Shown here piece after piece: positions 35,151-41,947 of a stretch of 64,000 nucleotides of DNA. Made by a program: the position numbers and the translations under genes. This DNA is from an uncultured Prevotellaceae bacterium (GTDB lineage Bacteria; Bacteroidota; Bacteroidia; Bacteroidales; Bacteroidaceae), in the NCBI GenBank assembly GCA_900316445.1, contig ONCZ01000008.1, forward strand, positions 1 to 64,000. The letters are read 5' to 3'. How positions within the stretch are numbered: the stretch's first letter is position 1; each line of letters opens with the position of its first letter. The notes beneath the pieces were generated by a model, which saw only the letters and a list, made by a program, of their open reading frames with translations, was not told where the DNA came from and made no database searches.

Positions 35151-35657
35151 CTATTTCTTTTCCTTGGGAATAATACCGTACTTTACCTTTATATGTCGGG
35201 CAATACCTTCATAATCCTTTACCAGTTCAAGGATTTTAGGGAAGTCATCCTCCTGCACTCTACACTTGAATTCGGCCTTCTTAGCAACAATCTTCCTGTT
35301 TTTTAGCAGAAACAGATCTGTACAGTCAAGCCAACTGTCGTAATCTAAAATCTCTGGATATTTCTCCTGTTTCATCGGATACTGAAACGGCTTCAGCTCA
35401 GGAGTGTCTTTAGTGTAATCTATTTCAGAATTGATGAGTAGAGCACCTATTGCATCACCCTTTGAGTTGATTCCCATCACAACAACAAATTTATCGCGCG
35501 TCTTGTATCCTCCACGCAACTTAAGGCCGTCTTTCTCATCCATCTCAAGACTCAGGATGTCGCCTACATGAAGGTCATCCTTACCCTTAACACGAGCCTC
35601 CTCAGAGATTTCTGTTCGCAACGAGGCCAGAGAGTTCTTTGCATCATCGATAATCAC
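35151..35657 (-). CDS. Putative toxin partner of the third Panacea antitoxin (possible PemK-like barrel)
   Basis: 168 residues. N-terminal helix (about residues 1-25), then beta-rich LHVGDILSLEM, KFVVVMGINSKGD, GALLINSEIDYTK, ILDYDSWLDCTDLF and a C-terminal helical tail. The start overlaps the Panacea stop by 4 bp, so the two genes are coupled. The strand order and INSEID/DYD blocks resemble the partner of Panacea 1 (16-471), suggesting a shared PemK/MazF-like fold. The fold and toxicity are inferred. Confidence 0.6.
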   Translation of the reverse strand: MIIDDAKNSLASLRTEISEEARVKGKDDLHVGDILSLEMDEKDGLKLRGGYKTRDKFVVVMGINSKGDAIGALLINSEIDYTKDTPELKPFQYPMKQEKYPEILDYDSWLDCTDLFLLKNRKIVAKKAEFKCRVQEDDFPKILELVKDYEGIARHIKVKYGIIPKEKK

Positions 35658-36226
35658 GACAGAGCTTCTCTAATCTGTTGTTTTTCCTCTATGTATTTCA
35701 TCATCTCTTTCGAGGCTCCACCTGCCCTTGCTATATCTAATACTGTATACAGGTCGTCAGCCTCATTTATCTTCATGCGCCTTTTGACAGCACGCCAAGC
35801 TTTGTCTTTATGAGACAATTTTGACAATGAACGGCTGTCGACATCCTTATAGGCATTAATTACCTCATTCAGACACTCCACTTCATATTTGGCCAGATAG
35901 TCCATATCTGGCTTACGCTTCGAAGACACTGTCTGGCCTTCTATCTGGAGGGCTGAAATAAAGCTCTTCATGGCACGACCTGTGACATCGGTCTGGTCTC
36001 CACTTTCTGCTGTCTTCACAGCCTTGTAGGTCAGTGAAGGTACAGGACCAAGTGGCCTTGCCCTAAAAGAATCGTCAAAAATAGGTCTGCCATATTTGGC
36101 AAGATAACCTCTTTGAGCGAAGTACATCAGTTTAAACAACTTGATGTAGTCCGTTCCATCCTTAAAGCTCTGCAGTATATATAGCACCACAGCCTTAATT
36201 TTATTTATCTGTTCATTTGATTTCAT
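35654..36226 (-). CDS. Panacea-domain (DUF4065/SocA-like) antitoxin
   Basis: 190 residues. The Panacea pattern is complete: YIKLFKLMYFAQRGYLAKYG, IFDDSFRARPLGPVPSLTYK, then a linker rich in Lys/Ser and KLSHKDKAWRAVKRRM near residue 140, ending in an acidic helix. Antitoxin-first order and 4-bp overlap with the downstream toxin. This is the third Panacea gene in the window and lies in a stretch of toxin-antitoxin modules between Wzz and the polysaccharide operon. Confidence 0.82.
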   Translation of the reverse strand: MKSNEQINKIKAVVLYILQSFKDGTDYIKLFKLMYFAQRGYLAKYGRPIFDDSFRARPLGPVPSLTYKAVKTAESGDQTDVTGRAMKSFISALQIEGQTVSSKRKPDMDYLAKYEVECLNEVINAYKDVDSRSLSKLSHKDKAWRAVKRRMKINEADDLYTVLDIARAGGASKEMMKYIEEKQQIREALS

Positions 36227-36336
36227 ATTGACTTATTGATTAGTATATCTGAATATATTTCTTGTATTTTAATAAATCACATAAGCGTTCCCCAAATATG
36301 TGAAGCTCTTATAGGGCGGAATTACTTTACTTCCTT

Positions 36337-36519
36337 TCAGGAACAGTGACCGGTGGTTCTGGCAAGCTCGTCTTTCTTGGTTTCCTTAAGATTTAGGATT
36401 TCCTGGATTTTGCGGTCTATACAGGACTGGATGTAATCAGGAATAGCCTCCTCACTGCCCAAACACGAGAGCAGCATAGCGTGTTGCTCTTGAGAAAGTT
36501 TAATCTGAAACTCTGCCAT
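36337..36519 (-). CDS. Small hypothetical protein downstream of an Xre antitoxin
   Basis: 60 residues from ATG at 36517-36519 (MAEFQIKLSQEQHAMLL). Acidic/basic helices, no membrane segment, no known motif. It follows the Xre-type antitoxin by 13 bp, so the two share a transcript. It could be an additional antitoxin or DNA-binding protein; function unknown. Confidence 0.5.
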   Translation of the reverse strand: MAEFQIKLSQEQHAMLLSCLGSEEAIPDYIQSCIDRKIQEILNLKETKKDELARTTGHCS

Positions 36520-36532
36520 ATTATAGGGTCTT

Positions 36533-36928
36533 TTAGGCGTATTCAAGGATGAGGTCGGCATTGATGCCGAGTTTGGAGTGGAGGCGCTTGGCAAAGGACA
36601 TGGAGATGCGTCGGCGGCCACTCATAATCTGACTGAACTGGGATTCATTGACGCCAAGCAGTTTGGCTCCATCCTTCTGCTTCATGCCATGGGTATAGAA
36701 ATAGTCCTCTATCATTGAGATGAGGGGAGACTTCTGACGAAGGGGGAGAACATTCAGATATTCATCCTCATAGGTGGCCATCTGCTGACTCAGAAGGGAT
36801 ATCTCCCGAGTATAGTCGTTGTCCATATCGGGCTCGAGCATCCCTTTCTGGGTTGCCTCGGCAATGAGTTGCTCGACACGGGCCTTTACTTCATCGTATT
36901 GCTTGCGGGTTGTCAGTTGATTCAACAT
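36533..36928 (-). CDS. Xre-family antitoxin (HigA-like), without an adjacent toxin
   Basis: 131 residues. A helical N-terminal dimerisation region (residues 1-65) is followed by a helix-turn-helix domain: MKQKDGAKLLGVNESQFSQIMSG is visible in two parts around residues 80-105, then RRRISMSFAKRLHSKLGI. This is HigA architecture, which normally sits beside a HigB toxin gene. Immediately upstream is repeat A copy 4 instead, so the toxin seems to be lost and the antitoxin orphaned. Confidence 0.75.
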   Translation of the reverse strand: MLNQLTTRKQYDEVKARVEQLIAEATQKGMLEPDMDNDYTREISLLSQQMATYEDEYLNVLPLRQKSPLISMIEDYFYTHGMKQKDGAKLLGVNESQFSQIMSGRRRISMSFAKRLHSKLGINADLILEYA

Positions 36929-36961
36929 TATTAATTTAATTCAGGACAAGTCCTGAGGGTC

Positions 36962-37205
36962 TCTTACTTTTTCTGGCGCAGAAAAAGAAACAAAGACATC
37001 TTATTCATTCATCTTCTTTTCAAAAAGAAACGAACCAAAGAAAATTCTACATTCCCCAAACCCCTTGCTACATAGCACCGGGGCTTAACTGAAAATCGCA
37101 GAAACCGACGATTTATCAGGGTTTTGGTATGGCTCTCAAGCCTGTGCCCCTGCGGGGTGAGCCATGATCTTTTATCGACTGGCGCATGGAGAAAACCTTG
37201 ACCTG
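36962..37205. repeat. Dispersed intergenic repeat, family A, copy 4 (inverted)
   Basis: Shares the blocks TTTTTCTGGCGCAGAAAAAG, TAACTGAAAATCGCAGAAAC, GGTATGGCTCTCAAGCC, TGCCCCTGCGGGGTGAGCC and TATCGACTGGCGCATGGAG with copies 3 and 5. Between the orphan HigA-like gene and the yafQ fragment. The rest of 36929-37272 shows nothing coding. Confidence 0.82.
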
Positions 37206-37272
37206 CGGTCGAGACTGCTCACGCTCGACAGACCGAAAGCGAGCTATCGTCTGTACTCGCTTAATCGCAGCC

Positions 37273-37380
37273 TTACATAATCTTCAACCAATTCGGCTGT
37301 ATGTGGCACTCCCACTGGCCTTTATGGTCGCCCTTGAGCTGGTGAGGCTTATACTCAGCAGGTAGCAAACCGTTGAAGTC
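37273..37380 (-). pseudogene. Fragment of a YafQ/RelE-type mRNA interferase
   Basis: A 35-codon frame reads DFNGLLPAEYKPHQLKGDHK, then GQWECHIQPNWLKIM and stop. This matches the middle of YafQ toxins (LP-x-Y-x-x-H-x-L-x-G, ECHI-x-P-x-W-L). The first about 45 residues and the last strands are missing and a stop lies just upstream. It begins 13 bp after the RelB-like antitoxin, as an intact toxin would, so the locus was a RelB-YafQ pair that lost its toxin. Confidence 0.7.
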
Positions 37381-37393
37381 TTAATCTGGTATT

Positions 37394-37543
37394 TCATTTC
37401 TTCACCTTGATACCCAACTCCTCAAAGAGCTGGTCAACAGACTCGTAGGTCGACACTCTACCAAGTCGGATATCTTCCATGGCCTCTTTGTAACCTGTCG
37501 TTTTGGTGATGTCCTCGTTCTTAAAATTTATTATCGTTATCAT
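37394..37543 (-). CDS. RelB/DinJ-like antitoxin (short)
   Basis: 49 residues from the ATG at 37541-37543 (MITIINFKNED). The C-terminal pattern YKEAMEDIRLGRVSTYESVD then LFEELGI is typical of the toxin-wrapping tail of RelB/YafN-type antitoxins of Bacteroidetes. The usual N-terminal ribbon-helix-helix is absent or very short. It sits between repeat A copy 5 and the yafQ fragment; with its toxin destroyed it is probably a relic. Confidence 0.65.
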   Translation of the reverse strand: MITIINFKNEDITKTTGYKEAMEDIRLGRVSTYESVDQLFEELGIKVKK

Positions 37544-37559
37544 AGCGTATATTGGTTTT

Positions 37560-37805
37560 ATTTTTTTCTCTTTCAAAAGAGATTTTTTTGTTTTTGGAAA
37601 ACAATAAAACTACTTCTTACTTTTTCTGGCGCAGAAAAAGAAGCAAAAAGACATCCACCCTAACCAAGCCTTCCCCTATATTGGAAGGATGTAACTGAAA
37701 ATCGCGGAAACCGACGATTTACAGGTATTTTGGTATGGCTCTCAAGCCTGTGCCCCTGCGGGGTGAGCCATGATCTTTAATCGACTGGCGTATGGAGATT
37801 ACCTC
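37560..37805. repeat. Dispersed intergenic repeat, family A, copy 5 (inverted)
   Basis: Copy closest in sequence to copy 4, with the extra left block shared with copy 3 (TCTTTCAAAAGAGATTTTTT, GTTTTTGGAAAACAAT). Full block order as in copy 3. Its right end replaces the C-terminal codons of a RelE-type toxin fragment, whose frame runs into it. This gives a good view of one repeat edge, near GGTAATCTCCATACGCCAG on the minus strand. Confidence 0.82.
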
Positions 37806-37930
37806 ATCATCGTTCCGCTTCTGTACATTATAAGTTATTACGCGCGCTCCACCACTCTTGCCTTTTCCTTTAGAGGCAATGGCCATACGGTTCTTGTATG
37901 TATGTTGGCCTGACGAACACGTTTTGACTG
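37800..37930 (-). pseudogene. Truncated RelE/HigB-type toxin fragment
   Basis: The frame reads TYKNRMAIASKGKGKSGGAR, VITYNVQKRNDDEV, then enters repeat A copy 5. KGKGKSGGARVITY is the central RNA-binding segment of a Bacteroidetes RelE-like toxin family. The N-terminus and C-terminal third are missing. Together with the antitoxin stub just upstream it marks a second broken toxin-antitoxin pair. Confidence 0.65.
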
Positions 37931-37933
37931 GCC

Positions 37934-38011
37934 CTAAATAAGGGTCCAAAGTGCATCAACTGTACTTATCTCTTTTGTCTGAGGTTGAACTGTTGTAATC
38001 ATATCATTCAT
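37934..38011 (-). pseudogene. N-terminal stub of a small antitoxin
   Basis: 25 codons from ATG at 38009-38011, reading MNDMITTVQPQTKEISTVDA, LWTLI, then stop. STVDALWTLI resembles the conserved N-terminal part of short antitoxins paired with RelE-like toxins, which continue with QSQ-type sequence. The stub starts 5 bp after the Wzz stop. Confidence 0.5.
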
Positions 38012-38016
38012 CTTAT

Positions 38017-39135
38017 TTAATTGGAGCTGAGGCCGAGGAGGGGTTTGAGATCACCTTCTTTGTGGAGGCACCAGGCAGAGGTGGCGAGGAAGGCGAGGAA
38101 GAGGAAGACCAAGAGAATCTTTTTACGGCCAGGGCCAGCTTTTTTGACTGGGACGGTGGCGTTCTGGAGTGTGGTGAAGGCCGGCGTGTCTTCCTGGACT
38201 CTCATCTCGGCCTGCTGGACCTGACTGGCCAGCTGCCGACAGATGCCACGCTGAACGGTCAATTTGTCTTCCAGTTCTGACTGTTTCTGACGAACAGACT
38301 GCAAGAAGGCTTTTTGGTTGCCGTCGGCAAAACGGGCATATTCTTCAGACACCTGCCTGAGACGGTCCTGAGCCTCTGCATAGACCTTCTTATTGTATTC
38401 CAGATCGACTCGTGCCTTACTGGTTCGATAGTCGGTGATAGCATTCTGGAGACGCAATTTCACAGAGTCGGCCATCGTGGCACAGATCACGGGATCCTGA
38501 TCGGTCACCTCGATGCTGATGACCATGGTCTTCTTGTCAACTTCGCAGACGATCTTCTTATACAGCGCTTTTACGACACGGGTCTGTCTCTTGGTCAAGC
38601 GGAAAGGATCAACCTCTTTGTCTGGCTCTGGCACGGAATCCGTGAAAAGACTGAAAAACCACGTTGTAGCACCTCCGATAGCTGCACTCCACCATGTTTT
38701 CTTCTGTTCATTGGTGAGATATTCATAATAGGTCATCGTACGGTCTGGCTCTCCCTTCTTCTTATTACCCTCGATGGTCACTGGGATCTCGAAGAGGCCT
38801 GTCATAAACTTCGTAGACTTCATCAGATCCGGGTAAAGCGTCGGGAAAAGAGCCTCCGAATTATTGCCCATACCTTTGAGATTGACGCCAAAGCTACTGG
38901 CCAAGGATGCCAGACTACTGGAGCTCCTGGTGGTGGACATCTCCGGGCTAAGGGTGACCTCACACTTGTAGTAGCTGGGAAGGGACATGGCATAGACGCA
39001 CGCCACCACAAAGGTTATGGCAAGTACTTTGCAAAAGAGCTTCTTGTGTTTCAGCAGGTCCTTGAGGAGCTTGCCGTAATCGATGGAAGATTTCTGTTCT
39101 TCCATATTTTCTAACTGATTGACTGTTTCGTTCAT
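38017..39135 (-). CDS. wzz: Wzz-type polysaccharide chain-length determinant
   Basis: 372 residues. Membrane helix 1 near residues 33-52 (LFCKVLAITFVVACVYAM), a large periplasmic domain with SSSLASLASSFGVNL (typical of Bacteroidetes Wzz) and a coiled coil (about residues 240-315), then membrane helix 2 (ILLVFLFLAFLATSAWCL) near the C-terminus. It sets modal chain length with Wzy at the inner membrane. Starts 15 bp after UpxY. Separated from the Wzx/Wzy operon by 3.6 kb of toxin-antitoxin genes and repeats. Confidence 0.88.
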   Translation of the reverse strand: MNETVNQLENMEEQKSSIDYGKLLKDLLKHKKLFCKVLAITFVVACVYAMSLPSYYKCEVTLSPEMSTTRSSSSLASLASSFGVNLKGMGNNSEALFPTLYPDLMKSTKFMTGLFEIPVTIEGNKKKGEPDRTMTYYEYLTNEQKKTWWSAAIGGATTWFFSLFTDSVPEPDKEVDPFRLTKRQTRVVKALYKKIVCEVDKKTMVISIEVTDQDPVICATMADSVKLRLQNAITDYRTSKARVDLEYNKKVYAEAQDRLRQVSEEYARFADGNQKAFLQSVRQKQSELEDKLTVQRGICRQLASQVQQAEMRVQEDTPAFTTLQNATVPVKKAGPGRKKILLVFLFLAFLATSAWCLHKEGDLKPLLGLSSN

Positions 39136-39150
39136 TATTGTATTGTTTGT

Positions 39151-39810
39151 TTATTCGGGGAGTTTGGCGATGTCCGCGATGGGGAGGCGGAAAGAAAAGG
39201 TGCCAAGGGTGTCGAGGAGAACAGTGGCAAATTTGCGGCCTGAGATAGTCGTGACTGTACCGCGAAGGCCGTGGAGGGGTCCGGTAAGGACCTGGATCTT
39301 GTCGTTGGGACGGGGAAGGGTGTCGTTGTATTCGACGGGACCGTCGGCAAGGGTGAAGATGTCACGAAGACGCTGGATCTCCCAGTCGGGCACCCGGGCA
39401 AAGGGGGTGAAGCCACTGGCAGTGGGAGAGGAAGAGGGATCCTTGACGTAACGGGAGAGCAGGAGGCACTGCTTGAGCACGTCCTGGCGATGACTTTGAT
39501 CGACCCGAATAAAGATCTTTCCAGCGATGACCACTCGTTCCTTGATGTGGCGTGTACGATTGGCCCGGTAGACGAGTTCCTGCTGGGCAGCCACATAAGC
39601 CTCGACTTTGTAGGGGAAACGATCAGGAGAGTTGAGAATCTTCCGGCACACGAGTTCGTTGTGCCGTTTGACCTGTGCGATGTACCATGAGGAGGGGTCG
39701 AAAGGCTCGTTTTTGAGGTTTTCCGACATGCCTCCGGCGCAAGGCCTTAGCATGTTGTCGCAGGTCTCGGAGTTGCTTTGTGCTTCTACTGAATCAGTCA
39801 TCACACCCAT
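39151..39810 (-). CDS. UpxY-like NusG-family transcription antiterminator
   Basis: 219 residues. NGN domain about residues 40-150 (SSWYIAQVKRHNELVCRKIL, IAGKIFIRVDQ) and a KOW motif near residues 168-186 (NDKIQVLTGPLHGLRGTV). In Bacteroidetes, UpxY paralogues ride RNA polymerase and prevent early termination in their own polysaccharide operon. Here it heads the Wzz transcript and, by position, could also act on the long operon 5 kb downstream. The N-terminal about 35 residues are unrelated to the domain and variable. Confidence 0.85.
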   Translation of the reverse strand: MGVMTDSVEAQSNSETCDNMLRPCAGGMSENLKNEPFDPSSWYIAQVKRHNELVCRKILNSPDRFPYKVEAYVAAQQELVYRANRTRHIKERVVIAGKIFIRVDQSHRQDVLKQCLLLSRYVKDPSSSPTASGFTPFARVPDWEIQRLRDIFTLADGPVEYNDTLPRPNDKIQVLTGPLHGLRGTVTTISGRKFATVLLDTLGTFSFRLPIADIAKLPE

Positions 39811-39821
39811 AAAAACGCGTG

Positions 39822-39829
39822 CAAAGGTA
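39822..39829 (-). promoter_or_regulatory. -7 box upstream of upxY-like gene
   Basis: TACCTTTG on the minus strand, an exact TAnnTTTG match 11 bp before the ATG at 39810. No clear -33 TTTG at 19-20 bp. With the miaB promoter opposite, this 98-bp gap is a divergent promoter region. Confidence 0.5.
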
Positions 39830-39869
39830 CGAAAATAAATTGAATATTTATATATTATGTGGAAAAAGT

Positions 39870-39900
39870 TTTGTTAATTCGCGTGTTTTTCTTAATTTTG
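39870..39900 (+). promoter_or_regulatory. Promoter of miaB
   Basis: TTTG (39870-39873), 19 bp, then TAATTTTG (39893-39900): an exact Bacteroidetes-type promoter. The ATG at 39909 follows only 8 bp after the -7 box, so the leader is very short. Confidence 0.6.
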
Positions 39901-39908
39901 CCGCCGAA

Positions 39909-41393
39909 ATGAAGAAGTTATACATAGAAACATACGGGTGCCAGATGAACGTGGCAGACTCGGAGGTAGTGGCCAGCGTGATGCAAATGGCCGGGTACGA
40001 GACAACGGATAGGCTGGAAGAGGCTGACGCCGTGTTCTTGAACACGTGTAGTGTGAGGGACAATGCGGAACAGAAGATTTATCATCGCTTAGAAGCGCTG
40101 AATAGTGAGAAAAAACAACGGATTACACGGATTAAACGGATTAGCCAAGAGGCAGATCAGACCACCCCAACAGAAGATTGCTCCATGAAGACGCAATCGC
40201 CTACTCAGGAGGGGAAAGAGATTACCAATAATCCGTTGATCATAGGGGTGCTGGGATGTATGGCGGAAAGGGTGAAGGAGGAACTGATGGAGAAGTGGCA
40301 CTGTGATCTGGTGGCGGGACCGGACGCGTATCTGAGTCTGCCGGACCTGGTGGCACAGGCGGAACTGGGACATAAGGCGATGAACATCGAGTTGTCGACG
40401 TCGGAGACGTACAGGGATGTGGTGCCACAAAGGATCGGACTGGGACATAAGATCGGGGGATTCGTGAGTATTATGAGGGGGTGCAATAATTTTTGTCATT
40501 ATTGCATCGTACCGTACACGAGAGGAAGAGAGAGAAGCAGGGACGTGGAGAGCATACTCAGGGAGGTGAGAGACCTGAGGGAGAAAGGGTACAAGGAGGT
40601 CACGTTGCTAGGACAGAATGTTAATTCGTACAGGGGGATGGAAGCGGATCAGACCACCCCAGCAGAAGATTGCTCCATGAAGACGCAATCGCCTACTCAG
40701 GAGGGGAAAGAGATTACCTTTGCCAAATTGTTGAGATTAGTGGCAGAGGAAGCGGGAGAGATGAGAGTGAGGTTTACGACGAGTCATCCGAAGGATATGA
40801 GCGATGAGACGCTGAGGGTGATTGCGGAGGTGCCGAATGTGTGCAAGCATATTCATCTGCCGGTGCAGAGCGGAAGTGACAGGATACTGGGACTGATGAA
40901 CAGGAAATATACGAGGGAGTGGTACCTGGACCGAGTGGCGGCCATCAGGAGGATCGTGCCTGACTGCGGACTATCGACGGATATCTTCGTGGGCTATCAT
41001 TCGGAGACAGAGGAGGACCACCAAATGAGTTTACAATTGATGCGGGAGGTGGGGTATGACTCGGCGTTTATGTTCAAGTACTCGGAGAGGCCTGGAACGT
41101 ATGCGTCAAAACACCTGCCGGACGATGTGGCGGAGGAGGTGAAGATCAGGAGACTGAACGAGCTGATTGCGCTGCAGACGGAGATTTCTGCGGAGAGAAA
41201 CAAGATGGACGAAGGAAAGACCTTTGAGGTGCTGGTGGAGGGGTTCTCGAAGAGGTCGAGGGAGCAGCTCTGCGGAAGGACAGAACAGAACAAGATGGTG
41301 GTGTTTCCTAAGGAAGGGCACCATATTGGAGAGAAAGTGATGGTGAGGATTGTCGGTAGCACAAGTGCTACGCTATTGGGAAAGAATATATAG
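39909..41393 (+). CDS. miaB: tRNA-2-methylthio-N6-dimethylallyladenosine synthase, with two repeat-encoded insertions
   Basis: 494 residues from ATG 39909 (MKKLYIETYGCQMNVADSE). A longer frame back to 39819 overlaps the promoter. N-terminal cluster cysteines in YGCQMN, LNTCSVRDNAEQ and VLGCMAERV; radical-SAM MRGCNNFCHYCIVPYTRG; TRAM-like C-terminus. MiaB puts the 2-methylthio group on i6A37 of tRNAs. The protein is longer than usual (about 440-460) because of two insertions (ADQTTPTEDCSMKTQSP and ADQTTPAEDCSMKTQSP, each followed by TQEGKEI), encoded by nearly identical 75-nt repeats; the first is preceded by a repeat-coded QRITRIKRIS. Both fall in variable loops, and all catalytic motifs are intact. 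Confidence 0.92.
   Translation: MKKLYIETYGCQMNVADSEVVASVMQMAGYETTDRLEEADAVFLNTCSVRDNAEQKIYHRLEALNSEKKQRITRIKRISQEADQTTPTEDCSMKTQSPTQEGKEITNNPLIIGVLGCMAERVKEELMEKWHCDLVAGPDAYLSLPDLVAQAELGHKAMNIELSTSETYRDVVPQRIGLGHKIGGFVSIMRGCNNFCHYCIVPYTRGRERSRDVESILREVRDLREKGYKEVTLLGQNVNSYRGMEADQTTPAEDCSMKTQSPTQEGKEITFAKLLRLVAEEAGEMRVRFTTSHPKDMSDETLRVIAEVPNVCKHIHLPVQSGSDRILGLMNRKYTREWYLDRVAAIRRIVPDCGLSTDIFVGYHSETEEDHQMSLQLMREVGYDSAFMFKYSERPGTYASKHLPDDVAEEVKIRRLNELIALQTEISAERNKMDEGKTFEVLVEGFSKRSREQLCGRTEQNKMVVFPKEGHHIGEKVMVRIVGSTSATLLGKNI
40114..40145 (+). repeat. 9-base tandem repeat inside miaB (ACGGATTAC type)
   Basis: ACGGATTACACGGATTAAACGGATT-type tract read in frame as RITRIKRI. The same family forms the intergenic element at 43901-44080, where a neighbouring frame gives nearly the same peptide. 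Confidence 0.8.
40152..40226 (+). repeat. 75-bp in-frame repeat in miaB, copy 1
   Basis: Starts GCAGATCAGACCACCCCAAC and ends CAGGAGGGGAAAGAGATTACC. Differs from copy 2 (40644-40718) at two positions. The GATCAGACCACCCC...ACTCAGGAGGGGAAA core also occurs at 44558-44632 (coding) and 59237-59280 (intergenic). Confidence 0.9.
40644..40718 (+). repeat. 75-bp in-frame repeat in miaB, copy 2
   Basis: Lies exactly 492 bp (164 codons) after copy 1. The segment between the two copies contains the radical-SAM cysteines, so recombination between them would delete the active centre while keeping the frame. Confidence 0.9.
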
Positions 41394-41500
41394 TCTACGG
41401 ATTAAAGGATTTAAGGATTTTATATAGCTAGGAAAAAGGATTAGTTCCTAAAGGAACGGATGAAGAAGAAAAATCCCAAAATCCTAAAATCCGTAGAATA
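41388..41500. repeat. Palindromic intergenic element, family B, copy 1
   Basis: CTACGGATTAAAGGATTTAA at the left pairs with the right arm AATCCTAAAATCCGTAG (ends 41496), with TTCCTAAAGGAACGGAT as an inner stem. A second copy at 45998-46110 has the same 102-bp arm-to-arm length. Ends 12 bp before the ATG of the next gene. Confidence 0.85.
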
Positions 41501-41508
41501 AACAAAAA

Positions 41509-41937
41509 ATGGATAGAGATTATACATATAGAATCATAGGATGCATCTACGAGGTCTATAATCAGTTAGGCCCCGGGCTACTAGAGAGTATCTATGAGAA
41601 GGCGATGATCAAAGAACTGAGGATGAATGGGTTTGAAGTCAGGAACCAGGTGGAAGTGCCTGTGTACTATAAGGGAGAACTCATTTGCTCTGATCTGCGG
41701 CTGGACTTGATTGTTGATAATAAAATCATCTTGGAGTTGAAGTCTGTAATAGATTTTAGGCCAGTCTTCGAGAAGCAGCTCTATACTTATCTCCGTTTGA
41801 TGAACTGTGAGCTTGGCTATGTCGTCAATTTCAATACCGATAATATCCGAGACAATATCTATCCTGTTGTAAACAAATATACAAAGTCTAAGGATTTAGG
41901 GACAAAAGGAATCATCCCAAAATCCAATAATCCGTAG
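41509..41937 (+). CDS. GxxExxY family protein
   Basis: 142 residues. The family signature GPGLLESIYEKA (GxxExxY) is at about residue 22, followed by VPVYYKGELICSDLRLDLIV and IILELKSV, a PD-(D/E)XK-like nuclease core pattern. Members are widespread in Bacteroidetes; function is not established. The last about 17 residues (TKSKDLGTKGIIPKSNNP) and the stop codon come from a partial family B element, so the original C-terminus has been replaced or extended. Confidence 0.82.
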   Translation: MDRDYTYRIIGCIYEVYNQLGPGLLESIYEKAMIKELRMNGFEVRNQVEVPVYYKGELICSDLRLDLIVDNKIILELKSVIDFRPVFEKQLYTYLRLMNCELGYVVNFNTDNIRDNIYPVVNKYTKSKDLGTKGIIPKSNNP

Positions 41938-41940
41938 AAT
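41886..41940. repeat. Partial family B element forming the 3' end of the GxxExxY gene
   Basis: CTAAGGATTTAGGG...AAAATCCAATAATCCGTAG, degenerate against copies 1 and 2. The final CCGTAG supplies the TAG stop of the gene and ends 9 bp before the next ATG. Confidence 0.7.
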
Positions 41941-41947
41941 AAAAAAT

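Noticed and set aside
38314..39114. Long open frame of about 266 codons on the plus strand opposite wzz
   Set aside because: Antisense to a clear Wzz protein with proper membrane helices; the antisense product is low-complexity, rich in His/Gly/Arg, and matches no family pattern.
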